Shown here one piece after another: positions 53,535-64,000 of a stretch of 64,000 bases of DNA. Each line of letters begins with the position of its first letter. The stretch's first letter is position 1. A program made the position numbers and the translations under genes. Origin of the DNA: Diogma glabrata (Eukaryota > Arthropoda > Insecta > Diptera > Cylindrotomidae); NCBI GenBank assembly GCA_963693315.1, contig OY856186.1, positions 76,668,042 through 76,732,041 of the forward strand. The letters are read 5' to 3'. The notes under the pieces are model-generated. The model made no database searches. It had not been told where the DNA came from and worked only from the letters and a program-made list of their open reading frames with translations.

Positions 53535-54310
53535 ATATGAAGGGGTTGAAATCTCACAGCTCTGAGATATCGAGACTTCGGGGTTGGGTAGGAATTTTGA
53601 TATAGTTTTCGGCAAAAAACTTTTATGAGGACATTATTTTTAGTTTTGAGCAGCGATGTTGATGTATATCAAAATTAAAACTATTTGCAAAAGTACAAGT
53701 ATTTTATCTCTTTTTAGAAAATTATTACAAAACTAACACGAAACATCAAAACGTTGCCGGAAAATTATAACAGATCATAAATAAACAAAATTTAGTGAAA
53801 AGGTAATACAATCACCAACTATACTCTAAAACCTCTCCATTTAGATTTTCGACAAGATATTTCAAAATCAAAACTTCATATTTCTTTTCAAATTCTATTC
53901 CAAAAATATAATAAAAGTTATAACAAAGTGAAAAATAGAAATTTTTCAAAAATTTTTAAAATAGTGCAAAAATTATAAAAAATCAAAAAAAATACTCTTT
54001 TCAAAATTCTAGGAATATTCCAAAAATTATTACAAAATCAAAAATTGAAACCTTTTTCAAAAATTCTAAGAATAACCCAAAAATTGAAACTTTTTCCAAA
54101 TTTCTAAAAATATTGCAAAAATTATAACATAATTTAAATCAACTAAACAAACTTTTTTCAAAATTCCAAAATTTAAAATAAAATCAAAAATACAAACTTT
54201 CAAAAATATTTCAAAAATAATAATAAAATCAAAAATTTCCATGTCCAATTTCATATTCTCATTTCATGTCAAACAAATAATTAATTTTATTCTTTTCCAA
54301 AAAATTAGGT
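53535..54310 (-). repeat. Family A repeat, copy 5, reversed and truncated
   Basis: Begins GAAGGGGTTGAAATCTCACAGCTCTGAGAT and runs through the AT array to the start of the first unit (ATTAATTTTATTC...CCAAAAAATTAGG). Copies 4 and 5 lie head to tail, both reversed, either from a tandem duplication or from two insertions. Confidence 0.8.
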
Positions 54311-54745
54311 AAAATTTTCTTCGATTCTAGGATCGTTAGAGTCTCCTTTATTCAATTTTTTAAGGGTCCATCTCTTCTTTCTCAAATGCGTGCATATTGG
54401 TTAATTCGTGCTGGATTGGGGGACGTTCATTCATGTATCGCTGGAATATAAAATCTCAAGGCACACAGTCCTCCGATTACTTCCTGTTGGTATTCTTAGC
54501 AAAAGGTTCAGCCACCTTTACAGATATCGAAAATAACCAATATATTACACTGTCACATTTTCTAAAACTTAAATTTTATCTTACAGCTTATTTTGAAAAA
54601 ATGTGTGAATAAAATTTAATAGACGTTTAATAAAACAACTTATAAAAAAATGCATGAAAAGAGAATTTATTGTGCATGTTACAAAACCTCCGGGGACAAA
54701 ACTGACATAATACATGTCATGTATAAGCTAACGTCATATCGTGCA
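54311..54745. other. Short unexplained segment before the RTE LINE
   Basis: Frame 54397-54612 is open, but it begins at a non-ATG codon in this reading and has no motif I know. No supported gene. Confidence 0.3.
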
Positions 54746-54776
54746 CATGTCATAAATTTCTCTCTCTCTCTGGCGT

Positions 54777-57761
54777 TTACATCCCATGAAGGGATTTTGC
54801 CGTCTGTGCAATAAGCTTCCAATCATCTCGTTCCATGACCAGTTGACCCCAGTTTTGACATCCTATATCACGAAGGTCTTGGATGATGTCATCACGCCAG
54901 CGTTGTCTAGGTCTTCTTCTTCGACGAACACCAGCTGGTTGTTGTTGGGACGCTTTTTTTATCATTCTTTCTAATGGAGCCCTTTCTACATGACCAAACC
55001 ATCTGATTTGGTTAGATTTAATGAATCCGATTACATCGCAGCCTCCAAGAAGCTGTCTGATTTCATGATTCATTCGGATTCTATACTGATTTTCAGCAAC
55101 TTTACATGGACCATAAATTGTTCGTATGACCTTCCTCTCGAATGTTGATAAAATTCTACAATCGGAGGAAGTCAGTGTCCAGCTTTCACTTCCAAATGTA
55201 AGCACAGGTCGAATTAATGTTTTGTAAAGTGTGAGTTTACACGACCGCGAAAGATGTTTTGATCGCAGAAGTTTTGAGTATGCGTAGAAAACTCTGTATG
55301 CGGCAGAGACACGGGCTTTGATATCTGCCTGCATGTCATTTGACGATGTTATTACAGACCCGAGGTATTTGAAGTTTTCCACGCGTTCCACTTCGTAGTC
55401 GCCAGTATCCAGATTTCCGGGAGGTATGTTCTTAGATGTTGTTAGTATTTTAGTCTTGCCGGTGTTGATGCATAATCCCAGTCGTTTAGCATTTCTTTCA
55501 AGCTGAGAGAGACTATCTTTAATATCGCTCGTTCTACGTCCGAGAAGCACAATATCATCTGCGTAGCCAAGAACTTGACTAGATTTATTATATATGCAGT
55601 TTTGCGTTTCAATTCGGCTTTTTCTTATCGCGTACTCTAGCGCCAAATTAAACAGTACAGGCGCGAGTGCATCACCTTGTCGAACACCTGATGTTATATC
55701 GAAAGGATCAGAAACTGACCCTTCGATTACTATTCTACAATTTGATCCCGATGTTGTGAGTTTGCACAGAGAAACAAGTTTCTCTGGGATACCAAGGCAT
55801 ATGAGTGCGGACCAGAGGTTGTCGCGGATGATACTATCATATGCTTGCCTGAAATGAACGTAGAGCTGGTGAATGCTGATGTTGTACTCCCAACATTTTT
55901 CCAGAATCATCCTTAATGTAAAACATTGATCTGTGGTTGAGCGGTTGGGACGAAAACCACACTGATAGTCACCGATGATAGATTCGGCGAAAGGGATGAG
56001 TCGAGCAAGTACGACATTAGCTAGTATTTTATATGCAGTGTTCAACAGTGCGATGCCACGATAATTCGCACACTTTAGACGGTCACCTTTCTTATGTAGC
56101 GGAACAATGAGAGTCGTTTTCCATTCAGCAGGCAGTTCTTGTTGGTCCCAGATTGGAAGAATCAGATCGTATATACGTGAGACCAGAGCTGCTCCTCCAT
56201 TTTTCAAAAGTTCTGCGGGAATTCCATCGAAACCTGGTGATTTGCCATTTTTCAGTTTTTTAATTGCAGCTTCCACTTCCTCTATTGCTGGGTAAGGGAC
56301 GAAAATCTTCTCAGTTGATGGAGCAATTGCTCGAATAGGATGAACTTCATTCGTCCTATTCAATAGGTCTTGAAAGTGGGATCGCCACACTGCCAGCACA
56401 TCACGTTCACTTGTTGTAAGTTCATAATTTTCATTTTTGATGGCTGTAGATCTTGGGTCGAAATCTTTTCTCAGATTCCGTGCATTGGCAAAGCACTCTT
56501 TTGAATTTCCGCTGGCCGCATGTTGGTTGATGTCTTCAATGCAGCTCTTCATGTGTTCGCGTTTCTTTTTACGTAGAAGTTTTGCTGAGACTTTCCTGGC
56601 GCATAGATAATCAGCTTGGGAGCTTCGGGTGTTCCTTGTTAACCATTTTTCTCGCAGTTTTTGTTTATGTTCAACGGATTGGCGGCACTCGTCGTCGAAC
56701 CATTCGTTGTGTGATTTCGGTGGCCGCTTTCCGATTGTAGTTTGTGCTGCGGCTATAATGGTTGATTGAAGCGTTTGCCATTCTTCTTGTATGTTAAATG
56801 GCATCTCAGAAGAGATGTCTTGCTCTTCTATGCTTTGCGTTACAATTTCCTGATATCTGTTCAGCGTTTCCGGATGTTTAAATGCATCGACGTTCCAGCG
56901 CACGGTCTTTTTTGCTTGTCTATTAAATGTAGATGATAATTTGCACTTGTACTTAAAGATGACAAGCATATGATCAGTGTCCATATCAGCACCTCTGTAT
57001 GATCGAACGTCAGTTACACTTGTGGAGTGTCTCTTAGAAATCATGACGTGATCGATTTGATTTTCCGTTCTTCCGTCATTTGATTTCCACGTTGCTTTGT
57101 GGATTCTCTTGTGAGGGAAGAAAGTGCTGGAAATTACTAGATCATACATCATAGCCAGCTCGGCTGCGCGAAAACCGTTATTGTTGCTGGTATGATGCAA
57201 GCTGTTAGGGCCGATATGTGTTTTAAGTTCTGCAATCCTACCGATTTGAGCATTAAAGTCACCTACCACGATTTTTATATCGTGCCGCGGGATTTTATTG
57301 ATGACTTCTTCGAGTTCTAGGAAGAACAGGTCTTTAATATCATCTGCTTTATCTTCAGTAGGTGCATGAACATTGACGATCGTTACATTGAATTTTTGCG
57401 TGCGGATTCTCAGTGTGCATAACCGCATATTAATTGGGCAGAAGTCGATAACATGCTGATTCACGCGACGGTGTATAAGAAAGCCAACTCCAAATTCTCC
57501 TCCGTTTTGATGACCGCAATAATAAAGAGTGTATCCTTTCGCTGTTTCATGGATTCCACTACCTGGCCATCTTAGTTCTTGTAATGCCACTATATCTAGT
57601 GTGTAGCTCTCGTCTTGTTGTGTGAGTTTTAGGAGATCTCCTGGTCTTCTAAGGCTTAGCACGTTCCAGGTTCCCATTTTTAAATCGTAGTCCGGGTACA
57701 GTTTCCGAGGTCGTTCCAATAATGATTCCGAGATATTCCGAGGCCTGTGTACAGAATTCAT
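54777..57761 (-). CDS. RTE endonuclease-reverse transcriptase, open but RT motif A altered
   Basis: A 994-residue ORF from the ATG at 57761 (open from a TTG at 57806). The endonuclease starts at MGTWNVLSL; DIVALQELRW, VHAPTED, VVGDFNAQIG, QIDHVM and DTDHMLV complete its catalytic set. The RT follows, with CANYRGIALL, QCGFRPNRSTTDQ, GVRQGDALAPVLFN and YADD at 55565-55554. In motif A the residue before FRQAYDS is His (codon 55856-55854), where the sister copy at 41158-45620 has the expected Asp. That Asp is one of the three metal-binding carboxylates of the RT, so this protein should lack polymerase activity although its frame is whole. The C-terminus reads IRWFGHVERAP and RRRRPRQRW, typical of RTE. 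Enzymes of this type are often labelled craniofacial development protein 2-like in databases. Confidence 0.92.
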   Translation of the reverse strand: MNSVHRPRNISESLLERPRKLYPDYDLKMGTWNVLSLRRPGDLLKLTQQDESYTLDIVALQELRWPGSGIHETAKGYTLYYCGHQNGGEFGVGFLIHRRVNQHVIDFCPINMRLCTLRIRTQKFNVTIVNVHAPTEDKADDIKDLFFLELEEVINKIPRHDIKIVVGDFNAQIGRIAELKTHIGPNSLHHTSNNNGFRAAELAMMYDLVISSTFFPHKRIHKATWKSNDGRTENQIDHVMISKRHSTSVTDVRSYRGADMDTDHMLVIFKYKCKLSSTFNRQAKKTVRWNVDAFKHPETLNRYQEIVTQSIEEQDISSEMPFNIQEEWQTLQSTIIAAAQTTIGKRPPKSHNEWFDDECRQSVEHKQKLREKWLTRNTRSSQADYLCARKVSAKLLRKKKREHMKSCIEDINQHAASGNSKECFANARNLRKDFDPRSTAIKNENYELTTSERDVLAVWRSHFQDLLNRTNEVHPIRAIAPSTEKIFVPYPAIEEVEAAIKKLKNGKSPGFDGIPAELLKNGGAALVSRIYDLILPIWDQQELPAEWKTTLIVPLHKKGDRLKCANYRGIALLNTAYKILANVVLARLIPFAESIIGDYQCGFRPNRSTTDQCFTLRMILEKCWEYNISIHQLYVHFRQAYDSIIRDNLWSALICLGIPEKLVSLCKLTTSGSNCRIVIEGSVSDPFDITSGVRQGDALAPVLFNLALEYAIRKSRIETQNCIYNKSSQVLGYADDIVLLGRRTSDIKDSLSQLERNAKRLGLCINTGKTKILTTSKNIPPGNLDTGDYEVERVENFKYLGSVITSSNDMQADIKARVSAAYRVFYAYSKLLRSKHLSRSCKLTLYKTLIRPVLTFGSESWTLTSSDCRILSTFERKVIRTIYGPCKVAENQYRIRMNHEIRQLLGGCDVIGFIKSNQIRWFGHVERAPLERMIKKASQQQPAGVRRRRRPRQRWRDDIIQDLRDIGCQNWGQLVMERDDWKLIAQTAKSLHGM

Positions 57762-57862
57762 GACAATAATTTTTTTACGGAAATGGGGTGTTAGCCCTTC
57801 GCCCAACCCAAATTTTCGTGAATGGGTTCGTTATGCATCTTAAGGTCACCAGAAACAACCTT

Positions 57863-58024
57863 TTTACACGTTTATATAGCGAGCCGCTTGATCCAAGTCA
57901 GACGCCCGCTGCAAGCCGCCCCTAACATGGAGAACAGACGCTTTCTACACATTTATATAGCGAGCCGCTTGATCTAAGACAGACGCCCGCTCCAAGCCGC
58001 CCCTAACATGGAGAACAAACGCTT
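57863..58024 (-). repeat. 81-bp tandem duplication in the RTE 5' UTR
   Basis: TTTATATAGCGAGCCGCTTG...GACGCCCGCT...AAGCCGCCCCTAACATGG occurs twice in tandem, 81 bp apart, with a few differences. The older RTE at 41158-45620 has it once (about 45385-45467). Duplicated 5' units can act as promoter monomers in some LINEs; that role is inference here. Confidence 0.8.
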
Positions 58025-58195
58025 CAGTTGCATTGGTTTTATGGCGCCAATGACTCACCATAGGTGCAGAATCATTGAGTATAAGCAGTATTTACTCTGC
58101 CCCTCTCAACTACACCAACCTAATTCTGTTAGCGTTACCCAGGTAGCACGGCGTGGACGTAGAATTTCGGATTTTCGCTACCCCATGTCATAAAT

Positions 58196-60840
58196 GGTTA
58201 AGCACATTTACGCACATTTCATAATAATGAAAATGAAGGATAATTTTTCCATTTTCTAAAATAACTGGTTTCATTTAACATTTTCTGAGATAATTTAACT
58301 TTTGTAATATTAAATTGATGCATTTGATCTTATTTTCATGTTTTATTAAAATTATGTGCGAAAGAAATTTTTTTGTGAAGATAATGAAAACAAACACAAA
58401 AAGCAAACGGACACTTCGAATAATTAATTTTAGTGATTTAAAAAATTATTATATTTTTTTAATATTTTTTTTTTTGCATTGCTTCATATCGGTTTACTAT
58501 TATTTAAATAAACTAAATCTAAAACCATTTTGGAAAATATTTTTTTTGCCTCCGCATTAATTTTGTTCCTTCCTTAAGTAAAAAATAGCCAGCTTCCAAC
58601 CATGTACCAGCCTTTTTACAGCAAAAAAAATCATTCCATCCCATGGAAATATTCATATGTGTTTGGCTCTTGGGCATAGTAAAGAACTTTAGTAAACGGT
58701 CAAGATGCTATTATTTCTGAAAATTGCTAAGAAAGATGTTACTCAATTACAGTAGTATGAACAAACTTCACTTTCACATCATTTATATTAAGAATGATAG
58801 AGAAGTTGATAAAACAAAACTCCTTCAGTACGCGTTTCAAAGTTAAAACCGGAAGCAGACAATCTACAATGAGTAAGTTGCTGTTTGTGCCTTTGTATAA
58901 CAGATATTGAACGAGTCTTTCAGCAGATCTCGCTTAAAATGACCATCCTTTGAAACTTTGAGTTATAATAGTATATATAAGCCTCAATCTGATAGAATAA
59001 ACACATGGTGTACATCAACTATCATTCAATTAGACTAACAATTAATTATCTCGTTTACCAAATAAATCGAGCTCAATTAAGTCATATCATCATGATAAAT
59101 TCAACTGCCCTGCTATTGTTAAGTGGATTTATACGATGGTAGTAACAACCATCTCTTATGAAACAATCACGTGGGCAAAGAGAGCGCAGCCCAACTCTGG
59201 GTTAAAGATGGTACAAAATTCGGTTGTCAATAATTTCTAGCTGTTCGTTTTACATGTTCGCTAACTAGCTAAGTAAAACTACCCGAAATTCAATAGGTTT
59301 TCTTAAGTTGCATACTGAAGCTTAAACTACGAATCAATTAAGACATTCTGCAGATTAGACAACACTTATTAGCTTTTGACAAAAGACGTGTTACGACTGT
59401 AAAAGAAGTAAAAAATGTTTCCATAATATCATTATTCTGACTAATGGCTAAGAAAATAAAAATTAAAATAAAAATTAATTCCATTTTTATCACACACTAA
59501 TGTTGTAAATAACAAAACGACATTTTTATTTTTTAGTTTTCTTGTATAGAAAATATAACCTTTTGACATGATAATGCTTTTCTATTATATAAATCTTCAA
59601 TTCAGATTAAAATCTTTAAATCTCAAAAGGTTAAATGGATTAGCATTTAATTATACTGAATTTAATAAATTACAAATTTTAATGTATCGACTGATAGTGA
59701 AAAGGTTAAGGTTATATAGAAACGAGTACAACATAGTGAGCTTTGAAATGTATTTTAAGTTGATTCAAAGTACGAAGCTAATCCAATGAAATAGATGCCA
59801 CGGATATCACATATGTTTGGTCGGATATGAGACGGTTTCTTATTGATTTATTATAAATGATTTTTCCTCGCTAGTCTTTGTAATTTAACTGGCAACTTAC
59901 TGAAAAAAGTTCTATCATACAAAAGACTAAGAATATTATCTTTTTGAGAAAAAACGTCAATGCATAAGAAATTCGTTATTCAAAATTCCTTTCTATAAAC
60001 AATGAATATAAAAATCAACTCAATAGGAAAATCCTAAAGCAATCAAAAAATTTAAATAAAAATGAATACATAAAGTTCTTATGAATTTAATAAAAATTCC
60101 TTTGATTTTTTCGTATTAAGAAAAATAATGGAAATATTTTGTATTAAATTAAATTTATATAAAAAATAAAAGAAATAAATGTACAATCGGACATCGTTCC
60201 CATTTTCCAATCATGTTGTTTTGTTATATAAAAGGAGAAAAAATGCAAAACCGGCATAGCATTAAAATTTACTAAGAAAACAAAAGGGTTTCCCTTTTTC
60301 TTACATCTAAGAGAACTTGCAATGTACCTTTTCAGTTTTTTATAAGATTAATGTACAAAACCAGTTTAAGTTTTGTTAAAGACAGGAAATTGATGAAATA
60401 AGCCAAAAAGAATACAGGCCGATGAATTTACACAATTAGGCACTTCTTGCTTTGTGTCACCAAGCACGGCAAATGTGGCAATATCGCTGGTTTAATTTAA
60501 AGTGCTACATCTAAAATAAGCGCATTTACTTATTCCAACTGTCAGGTTAACTAATGATTTGACTGAAACTAAGCCTGATTTCACATAAATATAAAAAATG
60601 TTCATTATTAAAATTATTAAAATCTGAAAAAATTGAGAAAAGCCAACACTCCTACATAAAAATGACTGTAGCCATTGAATTTTAGCGCAATATGCCGAAT
60701 AAGCGTTTGCTTTTATAATGGCCACCTCACTTGCTATGCACACATTTGCATTATTAATTCCATTTTCATAGTAACACATTTTTCGAATGAAAATACTTTT
60801 TAACAAATTTAATATGAGCCTTCCTCTTTTTCTGAAAAAT
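58196..60840. other. AT-rich DNA, no gene seen
   Basis: 58560-59350 is somewhat less AT-rich and has a TATATATAAG box at about 58972-58981, as in an LTR or promoter, but no partner or coding region follows. The rest holds only short chance frames. Confidence 0.4.
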
Positions 60841-61290
60841 AAAAAAGCAAATAAGAAAATAAGAAAAAAACAAATTAAGCAAATAGACTAATAAGAAAAT
60901 GAGATATACGAATATATGAAAGTATTTATAAAACAATAAGAAAATAAAAAATTAGAAAATATGAAAATGAAAAAATAAAAAAAAAAGAAAATAAAAAAAT
61001 AAGAAATTAAGAAAATAAGAAAATAAAAAACGAGAAAACAAGAAATTAAGAACATAAGAAAATAAGAAAATAAGAAAATGAGAAAATAAGAAAATAAGAA
61101 AATAAGAAAATAAGAAAATAAGAAAATAAGAAAAAAAGAAAATAAGAAAAAAAGAAAATAAGAAAAAAAGAAAATAAGAGAAAAGGAAAATGATAATATC
61201 AGAAAGAAGAAAATAAGAAAATAAGAAAACAAAAAATAAGCGGGAAATGAAATAAAAAGGAAAATAAGAAAAATAAGAAAAAAAGAAAAT
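60841..61290. repeat. Degenerate (AAAATAAG)n microsatellite
   Basis: Purine-rich on the plus strand. AGAAAATAAGAAAATAAG units are purest at about 61050-61170 and decay to both sides. Long Phe/Ile/Leu frames on the minus strand are by-products. Confidence 0.93.
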
Positions 61291-61529
61291 TAAAACATAC
61301 GAAAATTGAAAATTAAAAACTTTGAAAATTTGAATACGTGTAAAATTAACAATCTGAAAATTGTAAATTTGAAAACTATAAAATAATGAAAAAAACAATA
61401 CATAAAATTTAAAAATCCAAAATGTGAAAAGTTTGTAAGAAGAAGATAATTAGGAAATCGATCAATTCAATGAAATTAAAGTAAGGATTAAATTAGTTTC
61501 AACATTAATATTTGTACAGATATAATATC

Positions 61530-63190
61530 AAAAAAACAAACCATTTTATCAGAGTCAGCAGAACTGTTTGATCCTGTTGGTTGGATATCGTCAGTGGTAA
61601 TCATGTTTAAATTGTTTTTACAACGGTTATGGATTTTTGGTATTACCAGAACATTGATAACATGCAATGCCTATGTTAAAGAAAATTGAGATACCGTGAT
61701 ATATTCCATATTTACTAGCAAACTACAGTCCACTAATAGTAACAAATCTGAGATCAAATTCAAGAATGTTCAAATACATTGATTTTCTGACTGATGCAAA
61801 TGGAAACGCTTGCACTCATTTAAGTAAGAGTGATCAATGAAAACAATCACATTAATATACATTTAGTACCATCAAAAACCAAAGTAGCTCCCGTGAAACA
61901 GGTTTCATTACCACAGTTAGGGTTAAGTAGAGCTCATCTTTTGGCACTTTTCAAACGATTAAAAGGTGACTTAAAATTAGAAGATATAAATATCTATGTT
62001 TGGACTGATTCAACTGTAGTACAGACATGGATATCAAATCATCCGAGAAGATCATAGACCTTTGTGGTCAATCGAACTTCAACAATTTTAAACATTCTTC
62101 CATATAAAACATTATAAAAAAATGCTGCAATCAAAATTATTACCACATGATCTGTGGGACCAAAATAGCTCTCTCAACTTGCGGATTTCTGCCAAACGAT
62201 ACCAAAGCTACGATGCTGAAAAAATAACCTGTAAAAAATAAAAACAAATTTCGGAAATGTTTACAGCAACAATTAATGAAGCAAACAACACATTAGAGTT
62301 ACTATTCCATCAATGGAATCAATGGTTCAAGTCTAATGAAGATATTTCGAAAAATCCAAAAATTCAATGATACTATCTAAGCATTATATTTACAGTCAGA
62401 AGCTAATTACTTATTATCATATGAAATATCTACATTCATGGGCAACATTATTTGCTTCTTTATTAAAACAACAAACTGGGTTGTACATGGCCGAATTATG
62501 ATCCGATCTACTATTAAAAATGGTTTAATCCTCTGCAAGATGCGAGCATAAATATCCAAACAGATGATGGGGATACTTCCAGAAGCGCAAGTGACACCAT
62601 CACAAGCTTTTTTGAAAACGGGAATTAATTTTGCTGGTCCTATTCGTGGAAGAGTAGTGCAAGCGTGGAAGAGTAGTGCAGATAATAAAAGATATATTGC
62701 AGTATTTGACTACATGACAATACAATCGGAACACTTAGTAGCAGTGAGTGAGTTATCGACTGATGCATTTATTGCTGCGTTAATATGGTTTGTATTTCGA
62801 AGAGGTCTACCTACAGATATTTTTACCGATAATGACACTAATTTTAGTGGTTCTTAACGAAAACTTGATGATATAATGGAACTGCACTCAACTAAAGAAG
62901 ACTATGCAAAAATTTTCAAATTTACGGTGGAGGTTACATTACCAGACATTTAATTCCACCAGGGGCACCTGACTTTGGTTAATTATGAAAGTCCTCAGTA
63001 ACATTGGCGAAATGCCATCACGTTCAAGTTATACAACTATCAAGAATTAAACTTTAGAAGAACTTCAAACGATGGTATGCCTAATTCAATCAATTTTAAA
63101 TTTTCGTCCGTTATGTCCTGCCACAGAAGATGTAACTGATTTAAATTGTTTAAACCCTAATTTTCTCAGCTTTTATTGATTTGATAATTT
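61530..63190 (+). pseudogene. BEL/Pao pol relic
   Basis: Ordered fragments of a BEL/Pao pol with many stops: the end of the RT/connection (SESAELFDPVGW...LFLQRLW, 61545-61650), RNase H (near 61795 and 61869-62057, with KTKVAPVKQVSLPQL and YVWTDSTVV), then integrase (62564-62857, with GINFAGPI for the first catalytic Asp region, FRRGLPTDIFTDNDTNF for the second), and a decayed end to about 63180. In the first motif an Asn stands where the family has Asp. It is clearly different from, and much older than, the element at 1-13323. The 5' part is lost. Confidence 0.85.
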
Positions 63191-63202
63191 TTTTTAACTT
63201 TT

Positions 63203-63660
63203 TGATCCACGGGTGTGACAACCCAACGTGCTCCAGTCCTTACTATTCGCATATGAGTTAGCGTGAGATATCACACACCAATGGCAATAGCAGTGAGATA
63301 TCACTAGCCAAGGTGATATCTTAAGGGTGCTGGCGGATGCATTTAGTCAACAGCATCCTCAATCTTAGCAATGCCATATTCCTTGATGGTGACACGTTGC
63401 TTGCTCGAAGAAACGAGCCTTCATATAACTCTATATCTGGGCTTTAATCATTGAGAAAGATAGTGTGTCACATAATCAAGAATTATGCCACTGGATAGCT
63501 GGATTATTGGCAACCCCATTTTAGTTTTGTTCCTGCAAATTTTTATAACAAATTTGCTTTTTATCTCTTATTTTATTTTTATTTTCTTTATCCTATCATG
63601 AAATACTGGGCTACGTCATATCTTATATGTGATAGGATTTATCGTTTAGTTATCCATTAT
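63203..63660 (+). repeat. LTR-like block following the BEL/Pao relic
   Basis: Begins about GGGTGTGACAACCC right after the pol relic, where a 3' LTR should start. It matches, inverted, the block at 51325-51689. GTGAGATATCAC occurs twice within. The right border is obscured by the palindrome. Confidence 0.5.
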
Positions 63661-63700
63661 TTAACAAAAAATATTTTAAAAAAAAAGAAAAAAACAAAAG

Positions 63701-63892
63701 TTGCGTCTATTAACATCCTTAGAACGCATGTTGTTGTGGGACATTGGTCTTAAAAGGTGTTTATGTGTTGTTGTGACACATATTGTAATGCTGGGTAGTA
63801 GACATTACAATATGTGTCACAACAACACATAAACTCCTTTTAAGACCAATGTCCCACAACAACATGCGTTCTAAGGATGTTAATGGACGCAA
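63701..63892. mobile_element. Near-perfect palindrome, 90-bp arms
   Basis: Left arm 63701-63790 (starts TTGCGTCTATTAACATCC) and right arm 63803-63892 (ends GGATGTTAATGGACGCAA) differ at two positions, around a 12-nt loop CTGGGTAGTAGA. Outside it, GATTTATCGTTTAGTTATCC (63638-63654) is mirrored by GGATAACTAAACGATAAAAC near 63957-63976, so the inverted structure is larger and runs past the window end. It is either a foldback transposon in an LTR-like sequence or the hinge of a bigger inverted duplication. Confidence 0.85.
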
Positions 63893-64000
63893 ATCTTTAT
63901 TTGTTTGTTTTTTTTTATATTTTATAACATTTTATATCATTATATATAACAATAATGGATAACTAAACGATAAAACCTATGTGTACTATACAACACATTT

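Larger units (their letters stand above)
54758..58183 (-). mobile_element. Full-length RTE-clade LINE, 3.4 kb
   Basis: A 12-bp target duplication CATGTCATAAAT lies at 54746-54757 and 58184-58195. The 3' tail on the minus strand is ACGCC then an (AG)n run, directly after the stop; the 5' end reads GGTAGCGAAAATCCG. One ORF fills most of the element. The 5' UTR contains an 81-bp tandem duplication (57863-58024) not present in the copy at 41158-45620. Confidence 0.93.

Noticed and set aside
53535..54310. Family A copies 4 and 5 as one full-length element
   Set aside because: Each has its own right-end hairpin and neither has the left end, so they are two truncated copies.
58972..58981. TATATATAAG as a host promoter
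   Set aside because: No coding sequence or LTR partner follows, and such words are common in AT-rich DNA.
60888..61398. Phe/Leu/Ile-rich membrane-like proteins on the minus strand
   Set aside because: Translations of an (AAAATAAG)n microsatellite.

Overview
This is AT-rich eukaryotic DNA, most likely from an insect. The evidence is its mobile-element repertoire (BEL/Pao, Jockey- and RTE-clade LINEs, Ty3/Gypsy, hAT, Penelope-like), splice-site signals and abundant simple repeats. I see no operons and no prokaryotic genes. Almost the whole window is transposable elements, many nested in one another. Only three stretches look like possible host-type coding sequence: 46278-47813, 17180-17498, and less surely 34883-35011.

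Layout. 1-13323: a 13.3 kb BEL/Pao LTR retrotransposon whose two 1,920-bp LTRs look identical by eye. It has a tRNA-Tyr-type primer site, one long gag-pol frame broken by a single in-frame TAG in the integrase core, a 19-copy 81-bp minisatellite downstream of pol, and a second, unrelated minisatellite inside each LTR. 13324-18300: AT-rich DNA with one candidate exon. 18345-24300: a hairpin MITE, two copies of an AT-rich repeat family I do not recognise (called family A here), and a large foldback element into which one family A copy has jumped. 25180-26404: a hAT-type element with an 8-bp target duplication. 26471-31164: an apparently full-length Jockey-type LINE (minus strand) with both ORFs open. 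31294-32123: an internally deleted hAT. 32785-33130: a Gypsy integrase relic. 35223-35422: an assembly gap.

36583-36759 is a tyrosine-recombinase-like exon that starts inside a palindrome. 37700-39452 is a third family A copy. 41158-45620 is a decayed RTE-clade LINE (minus) interrupted by a 1.1 kb Gypsy derivative that keeps only gag and one LTR; the pair sits between inverted arms of an older repeat. 46278-47813 is an F-box/LRR-like gene part with a frame break. 48900-51120 is an unrecognised relic split by a terminal-inverted-repeat element. 51757-52600 is a Penelope-like 3' end with a GIY-YIG motif. 52903-54310 holds two reversed partial family A copies. 54758-58183 is a full-length RTE LINE with target duplications whose open ORF has lost a reverse-transcriptase catalytic Asp. 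61530-63190 is a decayed BEL/Pao pol followed by an LTR-like block, and the window ends in a near-perfect 90-bp-arm palindrome.

The elements supply parts of one machinery type: gag, protease, RT/RNase H and integrase for LTR elements, endonuclease-RT for LINEs, transposase remnants for hAT. Because they interrupt one another, relative ages can be read. The most novel candidates are family A, the double-minisatellite BEL element and the gag-only Gypsy derivative. All family names come from motif recognition; no database search was run.
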